DNA of 33,724 nucleotides from assembly GCA_947479475.1 (NCBI GenBank), contig CANJZW010000050.1, positions 1-33,724 of the forward strand. Direction: 5' to 3'. A program made the position numbers and the translations under genes. The notes beneath the pieces are model-generated. The model worked only from the letters and a program-made list of their open reading frames with translations, had not been told where the DNA came from and did not search any database. Shown here in pieces: positions 7,481-15,227 of this stretch; within the stretch, counting starts at the first letter, position 1; every line of letters starts with the position of its first letter. Source of the stretch: Chthoniobacteraceae bacterium (lineage in GTDB: Bacteria; Verrucomicrobiota; Verrucomicrobiia; Chthoniobacterales; Chthoniobacteraceae).

Positions 7481-8098
7481 ATGGCAAACATGGCAAAAAG
7501 CGGCTTTTTGGTGGTGGTTGAAGGGGTTGATGGCGCCGGGAAGAGCACGGTGCTGCGTCATCTGGCTGCCTATTGTGAGGCGAAAGGGTACGCCACGGTC
7601 TCCAGTCGGGAGCCCACCAATGGCCCGCACGGGAGGCGTCTGCGCGAGTCTGCGGTGCAAGGGCGCCTGCCGCTGGAGGCTGAACTGGAGCTTTTTGTCC
7701 TGGACCGGCGCGCCCACGTGGCGGCGGTCATCGCTCCGGGGTTGGAACGCCATGCGGTCGTGCTGCTGGACCGGTACTATTTCTCCACGGCGGCTTATCA
7801 GGGGGCGAGGGGGGCTGACCCTGAGGCCGTCCTTCGAATGAATGAGGAATTCGCGCCCCAGCCCGACCTGGTACTGTTGCTGGATTGCGAGCCCGCTCTC
7901 TCTTTGGAGCGGATCCGTGCAAGGGGCGGTGGCGCGGACGCCTTTGAGCGTCTCGAAGCCTTGGAGGCGGTCCGGAAAATCTTTTTGTCCCTTGATCGGC
8001 CCTTTATTCGGGTCGTTGATGCTTCCGGGACTCCCGAAACGGTGGCGGCGGCGTGTACCCGTTTGTTGGGTGATGCGCTGGCGGCGAGGTTGGGCTGA
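7481..8098 (+). CDS. tmk: Thymidylate kinase
   Basis: A 205-residue dTMP kinase. The P-loop is GVDGAGKST (15-23). REPTNGPHGRRLRE (43-56) contains the Arg/Glu/Pro signature, and LLDRYYFSTAAYQG (95-108) is the DRY/DRH-type motif with the TxxYQG substrate segment. LVLLLDCEP precedes the LID region RIRARGG. The enzyme phosphorylates dTMP to dTDP for DNA synthesis. It starts with ATG after a strong GGGGGGAACG ribosome-binding site, one of few clear ones in the window; a second ATG nine bases on is possible. It forms an operon with the SUI1 gene. Confidence 0.95.
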   Translation: MANMAKSGFLVVVEGVDGAGKSTVLRHLAAYCEAKGYATVSSREPTNGPHGRRLRESAVQGRLPLEAELELFVLDRRAHVAAVIAPGLERHAVVLLDRYYFSTAAYQGARGADPEAVLRMNEEFAPQPDLVLLLDCEPALSLERIRARGGGADAFERLEALEAVRKIFLSLDRPFIRVVDASGTPETVAAACTRLLGDALAARLG

Positions 8099-8224
8099 GG
8101 CGACCGGGCGGCTGAGGCGACCAATGCGGTGGCCAAGCACGATCTGCTAATGGGATGTGGTCACTTTTGGGGGGGTAGCTCCGCGGGTGGAGCGGCTCCT
8201 CAGAGGCGAGACATCTGGAAACGC

Positions 8225-8250
8225 GTGCGCCCAGGGCGACCCTGGCGCAC
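8225..8250 (+). promoter_or_regulatory. Strong hairpin upstream of secreted-protein gene
   Basis: GTGCGCCCAGGG (8225-8236) pairs with CCCTGGCGCAC (8240-8250) over 11 base pairs with one bulged C and a three-base CGA loop. It ends 10 bases before the AAAGGA ribosome-binding site of the gene at 8271. There is no T-tract, so it is more likely a 5' leader structure or mRNA stabiliser than an intrinsic terminator of tmk. Confidence 0.45.
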
Positions 8251-8270
8251 CGGACAAACGAAAGGAACCT

Positions 8271-8663
8271 ATGAAGCGATTGGGATTAATTGGGCTAGGA
8301 GTGTTTGTGGCTGGAATGCATTTCGGAGGCCTCGCGCAGGCCGCTGAAACCAAAACAGGGGAAACTAAAACCGCGGAAAAAACCACGGCCCAACCCCTGC
8401 GCGCCATCCCCTTCCAAGGTAACGTGGTGGCCGTGGATAATGCGGCTAAAACCTTCACACTGAACGGAAAAGCGAAGGAGCGTAAATTCAAGGTCGACGA
8501 GCAAACCGAAATCATGGCTGACAACAAGCCGTCGACTTTCAGCTCCATTACCATCGGAACGACAGTGCGCGGTCAGGCCCTCAGACACGAGGACGGTTGG
8601 GAGGCAAAAAAAGTGACCATTGGCGCCAAGGAGCCCATGCCGGCTTCCGAGACCAAGAAATAG
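8271..8663 (+). CDS. Small secreted protein, DUF5666-like
   Basis: A 130-residue protein with a signal peptide (MKRLGLIGLGVFVAGMHFGGLAQAAE, predicted cleavage near residues 24-25), then a Lys/Thr-rich linker and a compact domain with FQGNVVAVDNAAKTFTL, KVDEQTEIMADN and SSITIGTTVRGQ. This pattern of short beta strands resembles the DUF5666/OB-type domains of small exported proteins, but the match is by impression only. ATG at 8271 is chosen because AAAGGAACCT precedes it and the signal peptide starts there. It is followed by an intrinsic terminator. The function is unknown. Confidence 0.72.
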   Translation: MKRLGLIGLGVFVAGMHFGGLAQAAETKTGETKTAEKTTAQPLRAIPFQGNVVAVDNAAKTFTLNGKAKERKFKVDEQTEIMADNKPSTFSSITIGTTVRGQALRHEDGWEAKKVTIGAKEPMPASETKK

Positions 8664-8694
8664 GCCGCTTTTGAGCGGCTCAGCGTGAGCAAGG

Positions 8695-8729
8695 AAAAGG
8701 CCGCCGATTGTTTTCGGCGGCCTTTTTTT
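8695..8729 (+). terminator. Intrinsic terminator
   Basis: AAAAGGCCGCCGA (8695-8707) pairs with TCGGCGGCCTTTT (8714-8726) around a six-base loop, followed by a T-run ending at 8729. It ends the transcript of the secreted-protein gene at 8271 and perhaps the whole SUI1-tmk run. Confidence 0.9.
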
Positions 8730-8760
8730 CGGTGCGCCCGGCAAGGCGTCTACACTTTGG

Positions 8761-8885
8761 GGGGCGAGCAGAGCTCGCTGGGGGTGGCGGGCAGAGATTG
8801 CTGGTGGCGAGCAGAGCTCGCGGGTGGCGAGCAGAGCTCGCGGGTGGCGGGCAGAGCTCGCGGGTGGCGGGCAGAGCTCGCGGGT
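8761..8885. repeat. Array of 20-bp hairpin-forming tandem repeats
   Basis: From 8801 to 8880 there are four near-identical 20-bp units of the form CGGGTGGCGAGCAGAGCTCG, with two more degenerate units to the left (8761-8800) and a partial unit at the right end. Many units contain GCGAGC-AGA-GCTCGC, a six-base stem with a three-base loop, so the transcript could form a row of small hairpins. The variant with GCGGGC weakens the stem. The array lies between a terminator and the 3' end of the CPXCG gene. Confidence 0.88.
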
Positions 8886-8895
8886 CAAACGACTT

Positions 8896-9081
8896 TTATG
8901 GCCGGCCGCTCTGGACGGAGAAGATCTCTCCGGGTTCGCATTGGACAGAAACGGAAATGGGACGGCAGCAGACCGAGCAATCTTCGATGTGTTCGTGGTC
9001 GCCTTGCGAGGTGTCGATGGTGGTGTCGAAAACTTCGCCGCACCAAGGGCAGTCGATGGAGCTTTGTTGGAGGTAATGCAT
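8896..9081 (-). CDS. CPXCG-motif cysteine-rich protein
   Basis: A 61-residue protein matching the small CPXCG zinc-ribbon family. It has CPWCG at residues 11-15, the FDTTIDTSQGDHEHIEDC stretch typical of the family, and a second cysteine cluster CSVCCRPI at 35-42. The paired CxxC motifs should bind one zinc ion. The function of this widespread family is unknown. The ATG at 9081 gives the usual length with no obvious Shine-Dalgarno. The 20-bp repeat array begins within 15 bp of its stop codon. A coding-like frame lies immediately upstream. Confidence 0.85.
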   Translation of the reverse strand: MHYLQQSSIDCPWCGEVFDTTIDTSQGDHEHIEDCSVCCRPISVSVQCEPGEIFSVQSGRP

Positions 9082-9320
9082 GGGAACCGGAAATAGAGTT
9101 TACAGCACTTGAGGCCGAATCGCGAGCTGTTCACGCGGGTCATTTTGCGGCCCAGCGTGAGAGGGAGGACGATGGGGTTGTCGGTCGGCTTGCCGCAGGC
9201 CGTTTCCTTGATGAGAACGTTTGGCGTTATTTTTATACACCCCCCGTGGAAGAAGTCGGCGAGGCTGTTCCTGTGAATCCGGCCTGCATGGCGCCAGGTT
9301 GGTTTCACCAAGCCTGCCAA
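9082..9320 (-). other. Coding-like stretch upstream of the CPXCG gene
   Basis: One minus-strand frame reads VLIKETACGKPTDNPIVLPL then TLGRKMTRVNSSRFGLKCCKL, with G or C at most third codon positions; the overlapping plus-strand frame does not show this bias. No convincing start codon was found: the only upstream in-frame candidates are TTG or GTG near 9320, and ATG occurs only inside the stretch. The frame does not stop but runs on over the CPXCG gene in another register. It may be a gene fragment or a short gene with a frameshift. I do not recognise the sequence. Confidence 0.25.
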
Positions 9321-9375
9321 GTCCTTGTTAACGCCCCAAATGCGTCCTTTTCGGTGGGAGTGCGTGCCATAGCCC

Positions 9376-9404
9376 TTTAGCGTCAGGCTAAAATTCGTTA
9401 CGAA
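9376..9404. promoter_or_regulatory. Two adjacent inverted repeats in an otherwise empty region
   Basis: TTTAGC-GTCAG-GCTAAA (9376-9392) is followed directly by the 11-base palindrome TTCGTTACGAA (9394-9404). Both lie in the 485-bp gap between the CPXCG gene and the aminomutase-like gene, about 165 bp upstream of the latter's start. They could be regulator-binding sites. The rest of 9321-9566 shows no gene; it becomes AT-rich just before 9567, where a promoter is expected. Confidence 0.35.
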
Positions 9405-9566
9405 AATATTGCCGTACGCAGCCTTGAACTCGCTTGGAGTCTGCGGTGCATCTGCGTTGACTGGGAGACGCTGGCTCGCTGGAGGGAGCGTCTTTCCTTA
9501 GTGACTGTTGCGGCTGGTATCTGTGGTTTTGATTTTTAATAACCTGTTTTATCGTTTTCTTTAATT

Positions 9567-10916
9567 ATGAGTTCCCTTTCCTCCCCATTTCCAAAATCTC
9601 AGGCGCTTTTCGAACGCGCTCAGCAGTCCATTGCCGGGGGTGTCAATTCGGGCATTCGTAAAATGGAGATGCCAGTGCCTCTTTATTTTTCGCATGGTCG
9701 TGGGGGGCGTTTGTATGATGTCGATGGCAACGAATTCATTGATTTTCAATGCGGCCAGGGCGCGATTTTATATGGACACGCGCCGGAAGGCATGGCCGAT
9801 GCGATCGGCGCTCAGGCGCGGCTTGGGGTGCATTGGGCGGCACAGTCGGAGCTTGAGATTGAGGTGGCGGAGCGACTGCAGAAGATGATCCCGAGCGCGG
9901 AGCGGGTGCGCTTCAACAGTTCGGCTACCGAGGTGGTGATCGCCGCGTTCCGCATTGCGCGGGCGCACACGGGAAAGCCGTTGATTTTGCGGTTTGAGGG
10001 GCACTACCACGGCTGGGGCGACGAGGGCCTGGTGGGTTTTGCGCCGCCACCTGACAAGTGGGGGGAGGAAGAAGCTCCCTCGCGGTTGCATCCGAGCGCG
10101 GGAATCATTTCGGAGGTCACGGAACGATTTGTCGTGGCACGTTGGAACGACATTGAGCACCTGCGTCGGCGTGTGGCGCAATACCACGGCCAGATTGCGG
10201 CGATTGTGTTTGAGCCTTGCGGCTGCAACACGAGTTGTATTGAGCCGATCCCGGGTCTGCTGGATGCGATCCGCGAGCTTTGCGATGCAGAGGGCGCCCT
10301 GATGATTGCGGATGAAACGATCACCGGGTTTCGTTACGGGGCCGGAGGGGCGCAGACATTTTACGGAGCTTCACCCGACCTGACGGTCCTAGGGAAAGCG
10401 ATCGGGGGCGGTGTTCCTTTCGCGGCTTTGGTGGGTCGGGAGCGGTTTTTTGAAACGGTGGTGAGCGGGAAGGTGGTCCACGCCGGCACGCTCAACGGAA
10501 ACCCTCTCTGTCTGGCGGCCAGCAAGTGGTGCTTGGACACGATTCTCGCGCTGGGCCCCGAACACCCCGGGCCGCTGATCGCTCTGGGAAGGGAGCTCAT
10601 GAAGGGGCTTTCCGAGCTTGCGGCCAGGCATCGGATTCCGCTCTTTGTGCAGGGGCCGGGCCAGATTTTTCACGGGACGATGCTCAAGCCGGGCGCGGCC
10701 GAGGGGCCGGTGGTCTCGTATCGCGACTATGTGCGGCGCCATGATGCCCCGCGTTGGGCGCATTTGCGGCGGTGTCTTTTGGGGCACGGGGTGCGTGCCA
10801 TCGAGCGGGGGTTGTGGTTTATGAGCCTTGCGCACACCAGCGCGGATGTGGCCGAAGCGCTGGAGCGTGCGGAGCCAGCGTTTGCGCAGCATGCGGCGGA
10901 GTGGTCGGCGGGGTAG
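9567..10916 (+). CDS. Glutamate-1-semialdehyde aminomutase-like class III PLP enzyme
   Basis: A 449-residue class III PLP enzyme. Features in order: SIAGGVNSGIRKM at 21-33, as in GSAM-family N-termini; YDVDGNEFIDFQCGQGAILYGH at 50-71; FNSSATEVVIAAFRIARA at 116-133; the PLP-ring Asp in IADETITGFR (247-256); the Schiff-base Lys277 in VLGKAIGGGVP; and HAGTLNGNPL at 305-314. GSAM isomerises glutamate-1-semialdehyde to 5-aminolevulinate for haem. This protein departs from canonical HemL in several places (IADETIT for the usual FDEVMT, an unusual C-terminal third), so it may be one of the related beta-amino-acid or specialised-metabolite aminomutases/aminotransferases. No haem genes are nearby. It converges with the SUMF1 gene after a 31-bp gap. 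Confidence 0.8.
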   Translation: MSSLSSPFPKSQALFERAQQSIAGGVNSGIRKMEMPVPLYFSHGRGGRLYDVDGNEFIDFQCGQGAILYGHAPEGMADAIGAQARLGVHWAAQSELEIEVAERLQKMIPSAERVRFNSSATEVVIAAFRIARAHTGKPLILRFEGHYHGWGDEGLVGFAPPPDKWGEEEAPSRLHPSAGIISEVTERFVVARWNDIEHLRRRVAQYHGQIAAIVFEPCGCNTSCIEPIPGLLDAIRELCDAEGALMIADETITGFRYGAGGAQTFYGASPDLTVLGKAIGGGVPFAALVGRERFFETVVSGKVVHAGTLNGNPLCLAASKWCLDTILALGPEHPGPLIALGRELMKGLSELAARHRIPLFVQGPGQIFHGTMLKPGAAEGPVVSYRDYVRRHDAPRWAHLRRCLLGHGVRAIERGLWFMSLAHTSADVAEALERAEPAFAQHAAEWSAG

Positions 10917-10947
10917 GCCGGCGTCTTTTAACGCAGCACTTTACCCC

Positions 10948-12792
10948 TTACTTTCGGACGATCCGGAATCCGACCGCGTCATCGGCTTCTGTGGCACTGC
11001 CTTTGCCTCTGCGCGACGATCTGCAGTCCCAGAGTTTGCCACGCCAGGAACCACCCCGCATGACTCGGATCTCGGGACTCATCGGGATCGGCGGGTTGCC
11101 CACCGGATACCCTGGATATGCCGCGAAGGCATCCCAGCACCATTCCCACACGTTCCCCGCCATGTTGTATAAGTTGGAGGAAGAAAACGTCCGGACGGGC
11201 GCCGGACCTTCTCCAAAAACAGGGTGGCGAAGCAGCGTTTTGAGGTGCCCTGGACTCTCGATCTCAGCGGTGTAAACGGCTCTCCAGTGGCTGATTTGCG
11301 TTCCGCAAGGGTAACGATTGTCCGGTTTTTCGGCCTCGGCTGCTTTTTCCCATTCCGCCTCCGTGGGAAGCCGGAAGCCCCGTGCATTCCAGTTAACCAT
11401 TGAATCGTCTATCCCAATTTCCCCCCTCCGGTAGATCACGCTGCTCGGATCTTTCAGATGAGCGGTTCGATAAAAAGGAGTGAGCCCCTCCATCTCACTT
11501 TTCGCATTGCACCACTTCAGGACGTCGTACCAGTTGACCTTGGTGACGGGATAATCGTCCCGCTTGGCAAAACCGGGATTGGCGAAATCGTATCCATGGC
11601 TCTCCGCCCACTGTTTCACCCTCTGCCACTCGCCCAGGCTGACTTCAGTGCGACCCAAGTCGAACTCCTTCACCTGAACGGAGTGGACAGGGGTCTCCTC
11701 AACCGCCCCTTCCTTGCGGGGGGCTCTCTTGGAGTCTGTGCTCTCTCCGCTTTGAGCTGAACCGGGTTCGAAGCCGCCATCGGTGTAAGTGTCGCCCATG
11801 AGGAAGGTGCCCCCCGAGATGCGGACAAAGGAGCTTTCCAGGTTCGCCGCCACGCGCAGGCCACCCACAGGGTTCCCCGAATTGTAATGTTCCCGTGTAA
11901 AAACAAAGGGAGGCGTTCCGGCTAGGGAGGGTTTGCCACGATGGACCCGGTCGATATCGCCCCCCTCGGTCAGCGGACCGATCGGGTTGGTTTTTGCGTA
12001 GACGGAATAGGGGGCGAACTTGTCCCAGCACCAGTTGCCGGGCTTCAAAGTCAAGCCCTGCAGGCCAAACCCGGAGGAAAGGGAGGGCGCTTTTTCAGGG
12101 GGTTCGTCGCCCCAGGGATACATTTTTTGCCCCAACCCTCCGCGGGCCGCTCTTTCCCATTCGGCCTCGGTGGGGAGGCGGTATCCGTTTGCTTTTTGGT
12201 CCCAGGAAATCAACACGGTGGCAGACTTGGAACCATTGAAAGGCTTCAAATTCCCGCTTTTTGTCTTCAGGGAGTAACAGGGCGTCAGGCCGTGAAGCTC
12301 GCTCTTGGCGTTGCACCAAGCCACGGCGTCGTACCAACTGACTTCATCCATCGGGTTGGAGAGTTTTTGCAACCCGTCCAGGCTTTCGAGCTTCAAAAAC
12401 GCGGTGGGCGACAACTTCCAGTTCCTGTAGTCGTACCCAATGTGCTGGGTGCCACGCACCACAGTCTCCCACTCCCACTGAGTGACGCTGGTTTCTCCAA
12501 TGAAAAAAGAATCCTGCGTCACGGGCTGCTCTGGAGTTGCTGTTTTTTCGGCGCCGCTTTTGCGGGGGTCACCCATCAAAAACACGCCCGAGGGAATTTC
12601 CAGCCCGTACCACTCTAGAGTTTCCTCAAGTTGCTTGCGTTTGAGAGCCACCTTTTTTTCGATGTTCATGCTCTCTTTGACCGTTAGTGCATAGTCGTGC
12701 AAACGGTTGCCGGGTTTGAAGTCGAGCCAGATTTTAACCGAGGCCACTGTGAGTAGCAGAAGTGCAAACAAAGCTAGATACTTGCGTGTCAT
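10948..12792 (-). CDS. Membrane-anchored protein with two SUMF1 (FGE-sulfatase) domains
   Basis: A 614-residue protein: an N-terminal membrane segment (about 4-22), a charged helical region (36-60), then two SUMF1 domains at about 64-316 and 322-614. Both contain the family motif [YF]RLPTEAEWE (204-213 and 473-482) and FLMGD near their start. The second has NVWEWC and VMRGGSW (577-583). True formylglycine-generating enzymes need two cysteines after GGSW. Here the first position is Gly585 and only Cys590 aligns, and domain 1 lacks both, so the oxidase activity is doubtful. Non-catalytic SUMF1 domains are common in this phylum. ATG 12792 is preferred over a GTG 34 codons upstream because the membrane segment starts there. 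Confidence 0.88.
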   Translation of the reverse strand: MTRKYLALFALLLLTVASVKIWLDFKPGNRLHDYALTVKESMNIEKKVALKRKQLEETLEWYGLEIPSGVFLMGDPRKSGAEKTATPEQPVTQDSFFIGETSVTQWEWETVVRGTQHIGYDYRNWKLSPTAFLKLESLDGLQKLSNPMDEVSWYDAVAWCNAKSELHGLTPCYSLKTKSGNLKPFNGSKSATVLISWDQKANGYRLPTEAEWERAARGGLGQKMYPWGDEPPEKAPSLSSGFGLQGLTLKPGNWCWDKFAPYSVYAKTNPIGPLTEGGDIDRVHRGKPSLAGTPPFVFTREHYNSGNPVGGLRVAANLESSFVRISGGTFLMGDTYTDGGFEPGSAQSGESTDSKRAPRKEGAVEETPVHSVQVKEFDLGRTEVSLGEWQRVKQWAESHGYDFANPGFAKRDDYPVTKVNWYDVLKWCNAKSEMEGLTPFYRTAHLKDPSSVIYRRGEIGIDDSMVNWNARGFRLPTEAEWEKAAEAEKPDNRYPCGTQISHWRAVYTAEIESPGHLKTLLRHPVFGEGPAPVRTFSSSNLYNMAGNVWEWCWDAFAAYPGYPVGNPPIPMSPEIRVMRGGSWRGKLWDCRSSRRGKGSATEADDAVGFRIVRK

Positions 12793-12913
12793 CAAAAGGG
12801 GGTGGTCGAAGCGCCGGGCGGCAGCTGCAGATAAAATAAAAATTAAGTCTAAGCCAGCCTTTAGTATCAAACTGCATTTCAACCAGGGCGCCACTCCCTG
12901 GTTTACCCAAGCT

Positions 12914-12988
12914 TGAAAAGGCCAACAACGCCCATGCCGCTTCGGCCGTCAACAAGAAGGGCTCTTGTTGTGGGCGCCGGCCCTTTTC
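12914..12988 (-). terminator. Structured terminator-like element downstream of the two-domain esterase
   Basis: On the minus strand, GAAAAGGGCC is matched by GGCCTTTTC at the other end of the element with one bulge, enclosing an inner perfect hairpin CAACAAG/CTTGTTG (12950-12956 with 12964-12970) and a small GCCGAAGCGGC hairpin. It lies about 35-110 bp past the stop codon of the gene ending at 13024. The trailing T-run is short (CCTTTTC), so this is a moderate terminator call. Confidence 0.4.
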
Positions 12989-13023
12989 TGTTGCTCGCCC
13001 GCGCACCCGTTTGGGCGAGGTTT

Positions 13024-15090
13024 TTAGGGGGTCGGCCGCCCTTCGGCGTTCAGTGCTCCTAGGATCTCGATTTTAACGGAGGAGAGGGAGCCCGCGAGGT
13101 CTGGCAGGTCGTAGGCACGCAGGGCGCCGAAAACGACGCTGTTTTTTTGGTTCAGGCTCGCCGGCGTGCCCACCACGTTCACCCAAGATTGCAGGGCCCG
13201 CTCGAGTTTGAGGCTGGAAAACAGGCTCGGCTCCAACGCGACCGCATGCAGTGCTGGCACCCCCGTTTCCCCGATGGCAACCACTGCAACCTGGGCGGAA
13301 TGGGACGCAGCGCCCGCCGTTTTAAGAAGGTAATGCGAGCAGGAAAGAACATCTTCAGCCCGCATAGCGACAAACGATTTCCCCAAAAGATAAGCCAGCG
13401 TCGACTCCGTGGAATTCGTCCCCAGGAGCGCCCCCAAATCCCCCTTGCCCTGGGGGTGAATCGTTTCGCCAATCCCCCGCAGATCCACCGCCAGTACGGT
13501 TCTTCCGGTCAGCGCGAGTGCCTCGATCGGGCCTCCGGGGCCTGCATCCGCCTGCTTCCCGCCGCCGTGCAGGTAAAGAACCGGGCCGCCGGAGCGCTTG
13601 GAATCCTTCGGTTCAAAGCGCAATGCCGGCAGCCAGATGCCCGGTTCCGGTTTTAGGATCACTTTCTCTACCGAGCAGCCCGTCCGCTCCGACTTTCCGG
13701 CAAGCTCCACCTCGGCTTCCGGTAAATTTGCGGCCGCCCGGATGCCAGTGATTCGGCGGACCTCGGCCAGAGCCGACGTCCGATCCTGCCAGATTTTTCG
13801 ACGTTGGGTTGCCAGCCGTGCCTCCCAATCGCGGTTGAGGGCAACCAGACTCTTTGCGCCCGGAAACCGAAGCACCTGCCCCTCGGGCGTGCAGCGAAGT
13901 TGTTCCTCGTTCAGGACGGGAAAGTTTTCCTCGCCCACCGGGGTGTCGTTGCCCAAAAACCAGCGTCGAAACCAGCGCACCGCGCCCACGCGCATGTCAG
14001 GCGGGAAACCGTGGGTGGTATCGGTTTCGAGCATCTCCACGCGTTCGGAAAAACCGAGCCGTGTGTAAAAGCGTTTGGACTGCCGGAAAAGGTGCCACGC
14101 GCCGGAGATGTCAAAGAAATCTCTCGTGGCGGCCATCACCAGGGTGGGGCGTGGCGCGCGCATCAGCACATAGTCGCCATGGTCGAGGCCCTTGGTGATT
14201 TGTCCGAAAAGATTCTGTTCGGCGTCCTGGGGTCCAATGGTTTCGAGCAACCTCCGGAAACCCGTCAGGTAACAGCCCGGCGCCGAAGCTGCGATGCGTT
14301 CATCCAGCGCTCCGAGGTAGGACGACATGGTGCCCCCGCCTGAAATGCCGGTGGCGCCGATGCGTTTGGGGTCAATGTCCGTACGGCTTTGGAGGTAGTC
14401 CACGGCCCGCATTCCGTCCCAGATCATGTAGCGCGCGACGTTCGTCCCAAGCGGGGTGCAGCTCACGTCCATGAGGCTGTGTTCTCCTGTCGTGCCAAAG
14501 AGCGGCTTTTGATCTTCCCCCAGATATTGCCGGCGTTCCCCCTGGCCGATGGGGTCGTAACACAGGCAGGCGATTCCATTTTTGGCCAGGTTGATAGAGG
14601 CGCGTTGGTAAAGTTCGGCGGCCTTTGCACTGTCGCTGTGCCCTGTGGGGTGCACCGCGGCGGGGTGGGGGCCCGGGCTCAGAGGTAGGTAAAGGGTTGC
14701 GGTGACGTAAAAACCGGGCTGGCTCTCGAAAAGGATCTTCTCCAGGCGATAGTCCGCGAAAGCCATCTGTCCGGTGACGCGTGCGTTGAGGGGCGTACGC
14801 TCGGGGAACCCTCCGAGTGCCCCCAGAAAAGACTCCCGCCGCTCCTGTTGCCAGGCGGTGAGTTGCTCGCTGGATTGTATCTTTTCAAAAGCCAGGTCCC
14901 GCTGGTCTAGCGCGGCAAACGCCTGCTGCTTGAGGTAGACCTGCAGCATGGTGCCGGGCGTGGCGGTGCCGAGTTGCGCGGGCAGGACGGGCTCATCCCC
15001 CCCAGCTCCTTTGGCCGTAAAAAGGGAACAGAGAAGGAAAGAACCTGCGGCTAGGGATCGGATATGGGGGTTTTTAGGGAGAAGGCTCAT
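13024..15090 (-). CDS. Secreted two-domain alpha/beta-hydrolase (acetylxylan-esterase-like)
   Basis: A 688-residue exported protein with an N-terminal signal sequence (about 1-29; LAAGSFLLCSLFTAKGAGG). The first hydrolase domain (about 75-385) has an oxyanion region AAVHPTGHSDSAKA, nucleophile Ser250 in GISGGGTM, a likely acid Asp324 (ATRDFFD) and His360 (DTTHGFP). The second domain (about 480-688) retains VLYLHGGGK and LAVDLRGIGET, but its nucleophile elbow reads IGETG, with Glu where Ser is expected, so it is probably inactive. Such two-domain esterases in polysaccharide-degrading bacteria are thought to deacetylate plant glycans; the substrate is inferred. It diverges from the CE7-type esterase with 137 bp between start codons. 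Confidence 0.8.
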   Translation of the reverse strand: MSLLPKNPHIRSLAAGSFLLCSLFTAKGAGGDEPVLPAQLGTATPGTMLQVYLKQQAFAALDQRDLAFEKIQSSEQLTAWQQERRESFLGALGGFPERTPLNARVTGQMAFADYRLEKILFESQPGFYVTATLYLPLSPGPHPAAVHPTGHSDSAKAAELYQRASINLAKNGIACLCYDPIGQGERRQYLGEDQKPLFGTTGEHSLMDVSCTPLGTNVARYMIWDGMRAVDYLQSRTDIDPKRIGATGISGGGTMSSYLGALDERIAASAPGCYLTGFRRLLETIGPQDAEQNLFGQITKGLDHGDYVLMRAPRPTLVMAATRDFFDISGAWHLFRQSKRFYTRLGFSERVEMLETDTTHGFPPDMRVGAVRWFRRWFLGNDTPVGEENFPVLNEEQLRCTPEGQVLRFPGAKSLVALNRDWEARLATQRRKIWQDRTSALAEVRRITGIRAAANLPEAEVELAGKSERTGCSVEKVILKPEPGIWLPALRFEPKDSKRSGGPVLYLHGGGKQADAGPGGPIEALALTGRTVLAVDLRGIGETIHPQGKGDLGALLGTNSTESTLAYLLGKSFVAMRAEDVLSCSHYLLKTAGAASHSAQVAVVAIGETGVPALHAVALEPSLFSSLKLERALQSWVNVVGTPASLNQKNSVVFGALRAYDLPDLAGSLSSVKIEILGALNAEGRPTP

Positions 15091-15227
15091 GGGGGAGAGG
15101 TGGTTTTAGCACGGGGTTGGTTTTTATTCAGCGTCCGAAATTAAAAAGGGAGTCCGCCCAAGGATCTTGAAGCGCGAGGTGGATTCCACCGTTGACTCCA
15201 CTTTCCGACTGCCCTCATCGTCCTTAG

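Noticed and set aside
8761-8885. CRISPR array
   Set aside because: The repeats are directly adjacent 20-bp units without unique spacers and no cas genes are nearby.
8295-9320. A 341-codon minus-strand open frame across the 20-bp repeat array
   Set aside because: Its middle is a translation of the hairpin repeats and it overlaps the CPXCG gene and the antisense of the secreted-protein gene. Only its first part (9082-9320) looks coding-like and is reported separately.
8685-9380. A plus-strand frame of 231 codons through the repeats and the 9082-9380 gap
   Set aside because: Poor third-position bias, no recognisable domain, and antisense to the CPXCG gene.
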